Source of the DNA: Ruania alba
GTDB taxonomy: Bacteria; Actinomycetota; Actinomycetes; Actinomycetales; Beutenbergiaceae
Assembly (NCBI RefSeq): GCF_900105765.1
Contig: NZ_FNTX01000001.1
Span: 1,584,387 to 1,648,386 of the forward strand
Length of the DNA: 64,000 nucleotides
Direction: 5' to 3'
A model generated the notes under the pieces. It saw nothing but the letters and a program-made list of their open reading frames with translations, ran no database searches and had not been told where the DNA came from. The translations under genes were made by a program, and so were the position numbers. How positions within the stretch are numbered: position 1 is the stretch's first letter; every line of letters begins with the position of its first letter. This document shows, one piece after another, positions 33,804 to 42,782 of the stretch.

Positions 33804-34393
33804 ACACGCGAACCGAAGCACCGTTGGACACGTTCGAGACGGAGCTCCTCACCGAGTTGCGGAACGTCGTCTCGGAACGTGCGTCTACCGATTGCTCTCC
33901 CGAACATCTGGCTACTCGACGAAAGCCGGTCCGCCGCACCGTGTCCCTTGCGGGGGTCGCAGCAGCCGCCGTGATCGGTCTCGCCGTCTGGCAGTGGACT
34001 GCGCCCAGCGATCCGGCGTACGCCGTCGAGCAAACACCCGACGGCACGATCTCGTTCAGCCTGTTCACACCCACCGCAGCCGACGACCTGGAGGCGGCTT
34101 TGTCCGAGCACGGGCTCGCTGCGGACATCACGGTCCTACCCATGGGCCAGGTGTGCGCAGAGGGGCGTTACTCGGCTGCTGGCGTCGACCCGAACCAGTA
34201 CGTCGAGCACACCGACAATGGCGTCGTCGCCACAATCCCCCCTGACCTGCTCGACGACGGCGAGACGTTGGTCGCGGAGTTCTCAGGCCTGCTCGCCGAC
34301 CTGCAACCAGGCGGCGACCCAATCTCTGTCGACCTGGCTGTCGCCGTCGGCGATGTCGCAGCGTGCATACCGGTAGACATGGAGCAAGGCTGA
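33800..34393 (+). CDS. Single-pass membrane partner of the ECF sigma factor
   Basis: A 197-residue protein with a ~45-residue cytoplasmic start, one membrane helix (VSLAGVAAAAVIGLAVWQW) and a small extracytoplasmic domain containing two Cys that could pair (MGQVCAEGR and DVAACIPVD). Its start overlaps the sigma gene's stop (GTGA). By position it is a candidate anti-sigma or signal-sensing protein; no zinc anti-sigma motif is visible. I do not recognise the family. Confidence 0.68.
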   Translation: MNTRTEAPLDTFETELLTELRNVVSERASTDCSPEHLATRRKPVRRTVSLAGVAAAAVIGLAVWQWTAPSDPAYAVEQTPDGTISFSLFTPTAADDLEAALSEHGLAADITVLPMGQVCAEGRYSAAGVDPNQYVEHTDNGVVATIPPDLLDDGETLVAEFSGLLADLQPGGDPISVDLAVAVGDVAACIPVDMEQG

Positions 34394-34467
34394 GCCGCTG
34401 AATGCCCTCGTCCTGGCGTCACGTCGCTACGGTCTTCTCGTGGCACAGATCCAAGGGGGACAGTCCG

Positions 34468-35529
34468 GTGGGTAGTAGTTGCGGGCTCGCACAGCGTTAC
34501 CGGCGCTTCGCTGAGACCGCCGCGGGGGAGTCTCCGATGTCCGCCCGCGTCGCAACCGCACTGAGCGAGTCCGACGACGCCCTTGATGCCCTGGCCGGCA
34601 TGCCGGCTCGCAAGCGGAACCCAGCCATGATCCTTGCCGCGCTGCACGATCTCGCGCTTGCCGGACGTGCTCCCCGGCTCGCCGCCGCGCATGCCTCACT
34701 GGACGGACCTGCGGCGGCTCGCGTGGCTGTCGAGGTACTGGTGCGGATGAGCGACGAGATCGTGGCAGGCACGGTGCACAGACGGGTGCACGCGAACGAG
34801 ACGGGTCGATGCGCCGTCCTGTATCCGGCGATCGCCGAAGCGGCGCGACGGGCCGGTGCCGAGGCGGTCGGCCTGATCGATGTCGGCTGCGGTGCTGCAC
34901 TCAACCTCACTGTCGATCGAGTCGGCCTGACGTACAGCAATGGACAGCGGCTCGGGGACGACGCGTCCATCGTGCAGATGGAGGCGTCGATCGTGGGGGA
35001 GAGGAGGTTGCCCGCCCGGGCCCTTCCCCACGTCACCACGCGTATCGGGATCGACACTGACCCGATCTACGTGACCGACCCCGTGGACGCCCGGTGGCTC
35101 AGGGCCTGCATCTCGCCAGAACACCCCGACCGGATCGCTCAGCTCGAGACCGAGATGACACTCCTCGCAACGGAACCGCCTGATCTGTTGCACGGCGACA
35201 CCTTGGACGTCCTGCCCGACGCCCTGGCACGAGTGCCAGCCTCGGCACTTCCGGTCATCACCACGACGTGGAGTCTGGCGAAACTTCTGCTGGAGTCCAG
35301 GTGGAGATTCCTGCGAGGGCTGGACGAGATCGCGGCGCACCGACCCATGGTATGGGTCTCCGTGGAGGGCGTCGGGGTCGCTCCGACGGTGCCGACGTTC
35401 GGGGACAGGCACGCCTCCGGTCACAGCATCATCGGGGTCTCGATCCTCGACGGCGCTAGCCGGCAGACCGAGGCGGTCGGTCGTTGCTGGTCGCGCGGTC
35501 GACTGCTCAGCTGGCTGGCGGAGGCTTAG
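34468..35529 (+). CDS. DUF2332 domain protein
   Basis: A 353-residue protein matching DUF2332: an N-terminal helical part (GLAQRYRRFAETAAGESPMS), then VGLIDVGCGAALNLTVDRVG, which resembles a Rossmann-type SAM or nucleotide site, and a C-terminal MVWVSVEGVG strand. GTG at 34468 is chosen because AAGGGGGA ends 7 bases before it; the frame extends up to 34402. No experimentally known function. Confidence 0.78.
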   Translation: MGSSCGLAQRYRRFAETAAGESPMSARVATALSESDDALDALAGMPARKRNPAMILAALHDLALAGRAPRLAAAHASLDGPAAARVAVEVLVRMSDEIVAGTVHRRVHANETGRCAVLYPAIAEAARRAGAEAVGLIDVGCGAALNLTVDRVGLTYSNGQRLGDDASIVQMEASIVGERRLPARALPHVTTRIGIDTDPIYVTDPVDARWLRACISPEHPDRIAQLETEMTLLATEPPDLLHGDTLDVLPDALARVPASALPVITTTWSLAKLLLESRWRFLRGLDEIAAHRPMVWVSVEGVGVAPTVPTFGDRHASGHSIIGVSILDGASRQTEAVGRCWSRGRLLSWLAEA

Positions 35530-35566
35530 CTCCGAGATGAGGCGGCCCGAACGCCCGAACGTGCGG

Positions 35567-36115
35567 TCAGACGACGGGCAGTCCCAGCTCCGCGAATGCG
35601 CCCTGCACCACCGAGGAGATCGGTGGCACAGCAACGCTGAGCATGATGGCCGTGACGGCGATCGCGACCGCTGCGTGGCCGGTCGCTCTGCTCTTGTCTT
35701 CACCTCGGACGAGCAGCGCGCTGGCGACGACCGCGCCGGCGCCGAGGACGATGCCGTAGACCGAACCTTCGATGTTGCTGACGCCGAGCGTCATCCACAG
35801 TGCGGCGGCGGCGCCAAAGACCAACGCGGCGTGCGGAGGAGTCACCGTCACTGTGCGATGCGCGGACACACCGGCCACGACAGCGGCTGCGGCGATCGCA
35901 GGAACGAAGACCCAGAGCAGCACCGAGTAGCCAACGAGTACCCACTGGTGCACGGCGGTGCCGGGACTGAAGATCGAGTCCGTGGCGATGATGGCCGCGC
36001 CACCGACAACAGCAGGCGTCATGCCGCGCAGGCTCGCAACCACGACGGCGCCGCGTTTCGTCGTCCGGTCCCGCGCCACGGGCATCGGTGTCAGGACACG
36101 CTCGTCCACCGTCAT
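35567..36115 (-). CDS. Uncharacterised multi-pass membrane protein
   Basis: About 182 residues with roughly five hydrophobic segments (for example AVVGGAAIIATD, WVLVGYSVLLWVFVPAIAAA, AALVFGAAAALWMTLGV) and little else. GGGAG lies 6 bases before ATG 36115; ATG 36118 is possible. I do not recognise a family and the flanks give no hint. Confidence 0.6.
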   Translation of the reverse strand: MTVDERVLTPMPVARDRTTKRGAVVVASLRGMTPAVVGGAAIIATDSIFSPGTAVHQWVLVGYSVLLWVFVPAIAAAAVVAGVSAHRTVTVTPPHAALVFGAAAALWMTLGVSNIEGSVYGIVLGAGAVVASALLVRGEDKSRATGHAAVAIAVTAIMLSVAVPPISSVVQGAFAELGLPVV

Positions 36116-36231
36116 CATCAGCTCCCATGTCGCCACCAGGGACCCAAGATGTTACCTCGCGTTCATCGCCTCGTCACCGCAGCACGCCATGCGGCGAGAC
36201 GTCGTCACGGCCTCTGACCGTGGTCGCCCGC

Positions 36232-37212
36232 TCAGATGTCCGCCGCTTGCTCCAGTGCCGAAGCCGCCCATCCTGTCGGGTCGTCGTCGGCGGGCACGAA
36301 CAACAGGGTGTACCAGAGCACGAGCACGTCCCACCAATGCTGCTCGGGCAACGTCAGGGGCCGCACCGATTCGTATCCGGCGCGGAACAGCGCATGAACC
36401 TCAGCCGACACGGGGCCCCAGTCGTGGAATCGCGTTCCGAGCAGCACCGTCGACCGTGCCAGTTCGTCGATGCAGTGATCTCGCCTGACTTCCTCCATAT
36501 CGAGGACCGCGGCGATGGACATACCTGAGCACAGCACGTTGGCGGAGCGGAAGTCACCGTGGAGGAGCTGGGTCGCGCCCTCAAGACGAGGCGCATCTCG
36601 AACGATCCTGCGCAGTGCCTGCAGAGCCGCTGACGGCGCAGGGGAGTCGGTCGAATCCAGCCAACCGGTGACCCGAGTAGCCAGAGGAACATCTGTTCCA
36701 TTCTGCGAGACGGTCTCGTCTGCTGCCGGATAGCGACCCAGCGCATCGTGGAACTCGGCCAACGTCGCGCCGGCCATGTGTACCTGACGGTTATTGCCGA
36801 CGTCGAGCAGTTGGCCCTCGACGACGTGCTGGACCGCCATCGAGACGCCGTCGACCTCGAGTTGTAGACGACCGTCCAGCGACGGCACGGGCGCCGACAC
36901 CGGCAAACCGTTATCGGCGAGCCACTGCGTCACATCAGCGACGTGTGACAGGCGAGCAAACCGTTCCGGTGCAGCCGACCACTTGGCGAGCAGTGATCCC
37001 ATGTCGGTCGAGATCCACGCCAGCGCGTTGTGATCGCTCATCACGATGCGCTGGCAGGACTCGATCGTCACGCCCCAGTGAGATGACAGTGTCGTGCGCA
37101 ACCAGCGGTCGGCAGCCGCGGCATCATCGAAGCCGAAGCGTTCTGCGAGTGCATGGTGAGGATTGTGCGCTTCCCACAGCATCTCAAGCCGGGGTGCTCG
37201 ATCGAACTCCAT
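36232..37212 (-). CDS. Phosphotransferase family (APH-like) protein
   Basis: A 326-residue APH-like kinase. The catalytic loop is LLHGDFRSANVLCSG and the metal site AVLDMEEVRRDHCIDELARS, a divergent form in which the usual IDWE is LDME, as in the homoserine-kinase-like/choline-kinase-like group. ATG at 37212 is chosen over GTG at 37230. Upstream DNA (37250-37290) is unusually AT-rich and holds a short inverted repeat, probably the promoter. Confidence 0.72.
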   Translation of the reverse strand: MEFDRAPRLEMLWEAHNPHHALAERFGFDDAAAADRWLRTTLSSHWGVTIESCQRIVMSDHNALAWISTDMGSLLAKWSAAPERFARLSHVADVTQWLADNGLPVSAPVPSLDGRLQLEVDGVSMAVQHVVEGQLLDVGNNRQVHMAGATLAEFHDALGRYPAADETVSQNGTDVPLATRVTGWLDSTDSPAPSAALQALRRIVRDAPRLEGATQLLHGDFRSANVLCSGMSIAAVLDMEEVRRDHCIDELARSTVLLGTRFHDWGPVSAEVHALFRAGYESVRPLTLPEQHWWDVLVLWYTLLFVPADDDPTGWAASALEQAADI

Positions 37213-37351
37213 AAGGTCATCCCAGCACACTCAGCGAACCATTCTCTTCAGCCGATAATGTATATTATGTCATCCTACTTGTTTGCGTATCGCCTCTAAG
37301 CCCTCCCCTCCGCGGCGCTCAGGAACCGCGCGCTCATGCCGATGAGCGTGC

Positions 37352-37699
37352 TCAGCGAGCCGCCACGACTTCGTTTAGGGCCTGACGAAGCATGGCCACT
37401 GCGGCAGCGTCCTCCTCAGGTGTGAGGTCGCCGAGGTCGCGACCGTCGAGTGTGTCTCGCGGAGTCCCCAGACTGAGTCGGAGTAACACCCACGGCCAGC
37501 CGATGCTCGTCTCGCCGTAGCGGCTTCGCGCCCACTCGTTGAGCAGCGAGTTGACCCGGCTCCCGCGGGCAAGATCGAATCCCTCCACGAAGCAGACGGC
37601 CCGCTCGTACGTCTCCCGACCCGTCCACATGCCCAAGCGCGGCAGGACGTGGTCAAGCACATACATCCAGTCCGGGTCTGATGGTGGCGGATAGGACAC
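37352..37699 (-). CDS. Small hypothetical protein
   Basis: A 115-residue soluble, acidic protein (starts MSYPPPSDPDWMYVLDHVLP; contains LLNEWARSRYGETSIGWPWV). Codon usage is compatible with a real gene. I do not recognise a family. Confidence 0.5.
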   Translation of the reverse strand: MSYPPPSDPDWMYVLDHVLPRLGMWTGRETYERAVCFVEGFDLARGSRVNSLLNEWARSRYGETSIGWPWVLLRLSLGTPRDTLDGRDLGDLTPEEDAAAVAMLRQALNEVVAAR

Positions 37700-37896
37700 G
37701 GTTCAGAGGTTAGTGCAGATTCGTCCGGATCTGCCGCGATCAGCGCGCATCGCTGAGCTATACGACTGATCTTTGTACGCAGGGTTTCCAGTAAAGTAGC
37801 GACTACAGCAAAGGTGAATGCTCGGCCGCTTTCCCGCTTCCGACGTACTGAACATGTGGTTCAGGCTTCTGACTCCGTGCTTGTCAAGGCAGTGCG

Positions 37897-37998
37897 CTAC
37901 GCAGCAGCCACACAGCCGTCGCGGGCCAGGTCGACCTCAGCCACGTCCTCACACTTACAGTCCGGACACTCGCACGAGCCGAGCTGATCCATCTGCAT
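37897..37998 (-). pseudogene. Cys-rich metallothionein-like small ORF, possibly frameshifted
   Basis: The 33-codon ORF starting MQMDQLGS contains CECPDCKC, the C-x-C-x2-C-x-C cluster of bacterial (SmtA/PmtA-type) metallothioneins, followed by EVDLARDG, the linker that precedes the second cluster in that family. In-frame it then stops after CVAAA. In the next frame, reachable by one added base near 37912, the DNA reads LCGCCVAHCLDKHG, which supplies the expected C-x3-C-x3-H second cluster. The shifted frame then stays open to about 37703, longer than most metallothioneins, so the true end is unclear. Start lies 9 bases after the GNAT stop on the same strand. A chance resemblance is possible. 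Confidence 0.45.
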
Positions 37999-38007
37999 CC
38001 GATGACG

Positions 38008-38718
38008 CTAGCCCGGCCGCCCAGCGGGACGCGTGTAGTAGTCGCAGTGCCGGCGGAATTTCGCAACGCGCAGCGTGCTGACCAGTTCGTCGGCACCAGG
38101 GACGACATTGACGACCACGCTCGCGCAGCCGAGCTCCTCAGCCTTATCGACCGCAGCTGGGATCGCTACGGACGGATCGCTCGGAGCGCTGGGCAGAAAC
38201 AGGATCGGCCCTGGTGGGGCATACACGGGCGGTGCCGGCACGGTGACCGCTTTCGCGCCAGGTAGCTGCACCTGAACGTTCGACTCGCCACCCGAGGAAT
38301 CAAGCTCTCGCAGCCACCACGACTCGGCAATAGTCAGGCCGGCGACCCGCGCGAGATCTTCGCGGTGCAGTTCGTAGGTGGGACAGACGAACCGAATCTC
38401 GGACCCGCCAACGTCGTTTGTCAGTGCGTCCCACAGATCCTTCCCGTCGCCGTCAGCCCACCTGTCACTTCGCACGTACATGTCGTCGACGAGCCATCCA
38501 TCCCCACGCGGTGTGGCGATCAGGACACCGTCGTCGGTGCGATAACCCCTGGCTCCGCCGTCGGCCAGCAAGTACTCGATGAAATCCCGGGACTTGGTTG
38601 CAGCATCCGGAGCCGGTCGCCAAAAGACCGGCGCCTGCTGCACCAGCGTCTCGCGCCGCTCCTTGAGGACGGCAACGATCCATTCCACGTCACCAGGCGT
38701 CGCAGCACGTACAGACAT
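38008..38718 (-). CDS. GNAT family acetyltransferase-like protein
   Basis: A 236-residue protein with an N-terminal GNAT-like fold (SVRAATPGDVEWIVAVLKER; GWLVDDMYVRSDRWADGDGK) and a C-terminal segment ending RRHCDYYTRP that looks like a second, partial GNAT domain. ATG at 38718 is preferred over the frame start at 38727. Possibly co-transcribed with the Cys-rich ORF 9 bases downstream. Confidence 0.65.
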   Translation of the reverse strand: MSVRAATPGDVEWIVAVLKERRETLVQQAPVFWRPAPDAATKSRDFIEYLLADGGARGYRTDDGVLIATPRGDGWLVDDMYVRSDRWADGDGKDLWDALTNDVGGSEIRFVCPTYELHREDLARVAGLTIAESWWLRELDSSGGESNVQVQLPGAKAVTVPAPPVYAPPGPILFLPSAPSDPSVAIPAAVDKAEELGCASVVVNVVPGADELVSTLRVAKFRRHCDYYTRPAGRPG

Positions 38719-38937
38719 GCGGGCCACGGTACGGGGCCGCCATCAAGGCGGTGCAATCTAACCCCGCGAGTCAACCGAAGTCGTCCGAGTGCGCGCTCTT
38801 CAGGCACTTGCTTCGGCACGTTTAGGGTGATCCGCGAGCTGGTGACTCGCCGGTACACGGAGGGTGCTTGGGATGGACCTCCGAGGTGTGGCGGAAGCAG
38901 TAGAGGTCTCCCACGCGGCTCATGTCAACCCAATCGC

Positions 38938-39120
38938 GCCATGGACGACGTCTGTGCGGTCGTCGAGGCTGCGAGCGACAGACGGATCGGCTTGCTCGGG
39001 CTCACCTGCGGCGGTGCACCTCGCGCAACTGTTCGCTGCGGCGCACCCAGACCGGTGCGATCTCTCATGCTCGAATCGACCACTGCCTACGACGGCGACC
39101 GGCAGCGCGCCTATGCTTGA
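38938..39120 (+). pseudogene. Degraded alpha/beta hydrolase fragment
   Basis: One frame reads MDDVCAVVEAASDRRIGLLG, another AVHLAQLFAAAHPDR, and the first again PVRSLMLESTTAYDG; joined, these match the segment around the nucleophile elbow of alpha/beta hydrolases of the type often fused to or beside adenylate cyclases. The nucleophile region itself reads LTCGG instead of GxSxG. With at least two frame changes and no flanking domain, it is a remnant. The flanks, 38719-38937 and 39121-39252, hold nothing I can identify. Confidence 0.5.
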
Positions 39121-39252
39121 GCGGTCATTCGACCACTCGACCGGCTGCTACCTCTGCTCACGAGCGGCACACATGGCTACCTGTCCAGGTGCACGGAGTC
39201 TCCCTACGCGAACATCTGAGAGCGCGTCGTCATCAGGGCACGCTCCAGCACA

Positions 39253-40716
39253 CTATGCAGCGAGGGGTTGCGCCGTGATCTCGAGCCCGCTCGGTTTGTA
39301 GAACCGCCATCGCCCGCCGGATCGTCGGATGGTGATGGTCATCTGGTGCACCCAGTCGTGATGGTGCCAGCACAACAACACCCCGTCCCTGACATCGGTG
39401 TTCCCGTGCTGCTTGCGCCACCAGATCGAGTGATGAACTTCTCCCCGACCCGGCGGGGCGTGGCAGCCCGGATACTGACAATGCCGATCTCGGGCGATCA
39501 CGGCACGTGCCTGCGCGGAGGAGAACAGCCGCCTCGTCCTGCCAGCATCCAGTACCTCGGACTCCGGGCCGAAGATCACCCGGTGGAACTCCCCCTCGCA
39601 CGCCAACCGCGCCAACAGGGCCGGCGCGATCGGCGTCTCATCCGCCAACGTGGCCGGCTCCGCCCCGCGCATCACCTCAGGATCGATCGCGGTACTGATC
39701 ACGACACCTTCGAGCGGATCCTCCGCGTTCGCCTCGCCGTCGGTCCCGCACACTCCGTCCAGCACGCCCTGCACACCACCGGGCCCACCGGTCGCGCCGG
39801 ACCCTCCTGAACCACCGCGACACGGCCCCGGCTGCAGGCTCGGCACCGGCGCCAGCCCCTGCCGGGCAGGATCACTGGACTCGATCAACCGCTCCATCGT
39901 CTCCAAAGACACCGTCACCGCCACATGCGGACGCACCCTCGCGCCCGGCGACAACTCCCCCGAGTCCAACATCTGCCGGGCCACATCCAGCAACGCCGCC
40001 GCCCGACGCTGCGAAGGCAGCCGGTCATCCCCCGCCGCCGGCACCCCCATTCGCGCCGTCAGCATCTCGTCCAATGCGGCGCCGCTAGCGTCCCCCAACC
40101 ATCCGCGGAACGCCCACCCACCCATCGTCTTCGACAGGAACATGTGCTCGGCAGTCGAGTCCTCCACCCAGTCCCGATCCGCGGCCTCAGGATCAGCCGC
40201 CACCGCCCACGCCTTGACCACCTTCACAAAACTGGTCGCATCCATCGCCCGCGCGTGAGTCAGCAGGAACTCCTCCCCCATGTCCTCATCACGCAACCGA
40301 TCCCGTAGTCGCTGAGTGCGCGTCGCGTGACGCGAGAGCGCCTGCAGATGATCACCACTGATCTCCCCCGCAGCCAACGCCACACCCGCACCAGGCAGAT
40401 GATCACGCACGTCACGCGCTGTCTTCACCTCACCCCGTGCCGCCACCTGATGATGCCCCGTCCGCATCGCCCACCACGAAGCGAACGTGCGCGCACCAGA
40501 AAGTGCCCATCCGCCGTCGGCCTCCATCGCCCGCGCGGCGCTCACCGACACCGCCTGCTGCACCCGGCCGAGCTCTTCCACCGCATTGATCAGCCGTGGC
40601 AACTCTGCCGACTCGACCTCGTCCACCAGATCAATCGACGCCAACTCACGAGCCTCGGCCACCAGAGCCTCGACACGCGCCAACACCCTCCCCCGCGAGA
40701 TTGTCGTCAGCGTCAT
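39253..40716 (-). CDS. DUF222 and HNH endonuclease domain protein
   Basis: A 487-residue protein: an N-terminal DUF222 domain (about residues 20-330) and a C-terminal HNH nuclease domain (RDRHCQYPGCHAPPGRGEVH, then HSIWW and LLCWHHHDWVHQ) with the two Cys pairs that bind a structural metal. The linker around residue 320 is Gly-rich. This family is multi-copy in actinobacteria and behaves like a selfish or mobile element, but a cellular role is not known. ATG at 40716 has GGGAGGGG 6 bases upstream; the longer upstream frame to 40890 is not used. Confidence 0.85.
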   Translation of the reverse strand: MTLTTISRGRVLARVEALVAEARELASIDLVDEVESAELPRLINAVEELGRVQQAVSVSAARAMEADGGWALSGARTFASWWAMRTGHHQVAARGEVKTARDVRDHLPGAGVALAAGEISGDHLQALSRHATRTQRLRDRLRDEDMGEEFLLTHARAMDATSFVKVVKAWAVAADPEAADRDWVEDSTAEHMFLSKTMGGWAFRGWLGDASGAALDEMLTARMGVPAAGDDRLPSQRRAAALLDVARQMLDSGELSPGARVRPHVAVTVSLETMERLIESSDPARQGLAPVPSLQPGPCRGGSGGSGATGGPGGVQGVLDGVCGTDGEANAEDPLEGVVISTAIDPEVMRGAEPATLADETPIAPALLARLACEGEFHRVIFGPESEVLDAGRTRRLFSSAQARAVIARDRHCQYPGCHAPPGRGEVHHSIWWRKQHGNTDVRDGVLLCWHHHDWVHQMTITIRRSGGRWRFYKPSGLEITAQPLAA

Positions 40717-40987
40717 CAAGAACCCCTCCCTCACTATCAATAATAGCACATCCGTTCGACTGCCACAAGCTCTCCGCTGGGCCCGGATCAACCACTGCCC
40801 CGACCCTCCCGCCGCCCACCGACAAAGAACGCGTGTTCGATACTCGCAATGCACCGCCCGCCGTCCCATCGCTCGCCGCCTATCCGCCATACGGATGTTG
40901 GTGTTCCGAAGTACGCGTTGGACAGATCACTGCCGCCCTCTCTACCGTCGACGAAGACGCACTCCTCCACAACAGAGAGGTTGGGTA
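40717..40987. other. Divergent control region between HNH gene and second ABC importer
   Basis: 271 bases without a gene. The first 30 bases are AT-rich (TATCAATAATAGC) and suit a promoter for the minus-strand HNH gene. Closer to the importer, ATCCG and CGGAT form a short inverted repeat near 40890, and AGAGG lies 7 bases before the GTG at 40988. No clear operator for the LysR regulator at the end of the importer operon could be singled out. Confidence 0.35.
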
Positions 40988-41929
40988 GTGAGCACGACGA
41001 CTGAATCACCCACCCGTGACCCGTCCCAGGTCGGGACAAGGCCGCCACAGCGAAAGCCGCACACGAACCGCAGCCTGTTCCGGCTACTCGCCCTCGTACC
41101 GTTCCTCCTCTTCGGCCTCGTCTTCGCCGTCTATCCGCTGCTGCAGGTCGCACGCATGGCAGGGTCCGACGTGCAGATCCGCAGCGGCCGGTTCGAATGG
41201 GAATGGACCGGCCTGACGAACCTGCGCGACGTCCTCGCAGACGCCGCCTCCATTCAAGCCCTGACCAACACGGTCGTCTTCGTGGCGGCGACGGTGATCG
41301 GCACCCTGGTCCTGGGCTTCATCCTCGCCCTGCTCGTCGATCGCGCCGTCACCCTCCTCCCGCTGGCCCGCAACGTCCTCATCTGGCCCGCCGTCATCGC
41401 ACCGGTGGTGGTGAGCCTGATGTGGCTGCTCATCCTCAGCCCGACCGCCGGTGGGCTGAACAAGTTCCTGCGCACGATCGGGCTGTCCGAACAGGGGTGG
41501 CTCGGTGACGGACCAACTGCCATGGCCGCCGTCATCGTGGTGGACATCTGGCACTGGACACCCGTGGTGTTCCTGTTCCTATACACGGCCCTGAAAGGCA
41601 TCGACGCCAGCGTGCTCGAGGCCGCGCGCGTCGATGGTGCCCGCGAGCCGCAAGTGATCCGCCACATCATCGTCCCCTCGATGAGCTCGGCGATCGGCGC
41701 CGTGATCCTGGTCCGCATCATCATGGGCGTCAAGGCCTTCGACGAGATGTACCTGATGACGCGAGGTGGCCCCAACGGCGCCACCACACTCGTCTCCCAA
41801 CACATCAAGACTCTCTTCTTCGACAACCTCGACCTGGGCGAAGCGGCCGCATTCAGCCTCTTCACCGTCGCCATCACCGCCCTGGTCCTCGCCCTGGTTC
41901 TCCTCGTCCGGAAGGCGGTGCAGCGATGA
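40988..41929 (+). CDS. Sugar ABC transporter permease, MalF type
   Basis: A 313-residue permease with about six helices (SLFRLLALVPFLLFGLVFAV onward) and the EAA loop IDASVLEAARVDGAREPQVI. GTG at 40988 has AGAGG upstream. It overlaps the next permease by ATGA. First gene of permease-permease-SBP-sulfatase-LysR. The family is the CUT1 sugar importers; the ligand is inferred to be a sulfated sugar or derivative from the linked sulfatase. Confidence 0.88.
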   Translation: MSTTTESPTRDPSQVGTRPPQRKPHTNRSLFRLLALVPFLLFGLVFAVYPLLQVARMAGSDVQIRSGRFEWEWTGLTNLRDVLADAASIQALTNTVVFVAATVIGTLVLGFILALLVDRAVTLLPLARNVLIWPAVIAPVVVSLMWLLILSPTAGGLNKFLRTIGLSEQGWLGDGPTAMAAVIVVDIWHWTPVVFLFLYTALKGIDASVLEAARVDGAREPQVIRHIIVPSMSSAIGAVILVRIIMGVKAFDEMYLMTRGGPNGATTLVSQHIKTLFFDNLDLGEAAAFSLFTVAITALVLALVLLVRKAVQR

Positions 41930-42753
41930 CCACCACCCGAACTCGCTCGCTCGGGGTGGAGATCGCCCTAGCGATCATCCTCATCCTCACCCTGATCCCG
42001 GTCGCCTGGACCCTGGTGCTCGCGTTCCTGCCAAACCGCGCCATCGTCTCCCCCGACTGGCAGCTCGACTTCTGGATCGGCAACTTCACCACCCTCTTCG
42101 ACGACAATGCGTTCATCACCCAGGTCGCGAACAGTGTGCAGATCGTGGCCGGAGCGGTCCTGCTGTGCATCGTGATCGGCGCGGTCACTGGATATGCACT
42201 GAGCCGGCTGCACCCGCCCCGCTGGATCACGATCCCTGCCCTCGTGATCGCCGGTTTCATCCCGTTGATCCCACCGATGACCCTCATCCCCGGCCTGTAC
42301 GTGCTGCTCTCCCAGCTGGGCCTGCTCGGCACGATCACCGGCCTGATCCTGGTGAACGCCTTCCTCAACCTGCCGTTCGCGGCACTGATGCTCTCCAGCT
42401 ACTTCTCCGGAGTGCCCGAGGAACTGCGTGAGGCGGGTCTGATGGACGGCGCCACCGAGCTTCGCACCTTCGTCTCGATCATGCTCCCGGTCGTCCGCCC
42501 TGGTCTGGCCGCTACCGCGATCTTCGTCGGGATCCTCGCTTGGAACGAGTTCATGATGGGCCTCACGCTCACCACCGGTGGATCCACCTCACCGGTCACG
42601 GTGGGGATCGCCGAGCTGCTCCAGCCGTACGCCGTCACCTGGGGCGAGCTCGCTGCCGCAGGCACCATCGCCGCCATCCCCCTCATCCTCATGGCCGCGG
42701 TCGCCAACCGGCACATCGTGGCCGGCCTGACCGCCGGCGCCGTCAAGAACTGA
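41926..42753 (+). CDS. Sugar ABC transporter permease, MalG type
   Basis: A 275-residue permease with six helices and EAA loop VPEELREAGLMDGATELRTF, ending HIVAGLTAGAVKN like other MalG proteins. ATG at 41926 overlaps the upstream stop, indicating coupled synthesis of the two half-channels. Confidence 0.9.
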   Translation: MTTTRTRSLGVEIALAIILILTLIPVAWTLVLAFLPNRAIVSPDWQLDFWIGNFTTLFDDNAFITQVANSVQIVAGAVLLCIVIGAVTGYALSRLHPPRWITIPALVIAGFIPLIPPMTLIPGLYVLLSQLGLLGTITGLILVNAFLNLPFAALMLSSYFSGVPEELREAGLMDGATELRTFVSIMLPVVRPGLAATAIFVGILAWNEFMMGLTLTTGGSTSPVTVGIAELLQPYAVTWGELAAAGTIAAIPLILMAAVANRHIVAGLTAGAVKN

Positions 42754-42782
42754 ACCCTCATCCCCCTACCCGAGGAGTACCC

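Noticed and set aside
37884-38108. 74-codon minus-strand frame overlapping the Cys-rich ORF
   Set aside because: Different frame without Cys clusters; it overlaps the end of the GNAT gene and looks like a shadow.
38864-39301. 145-codon ORF as an intact gene
   Set aside because: Only a short part matches a hydrolase and the rest switches frame; treated as part of a remnant.
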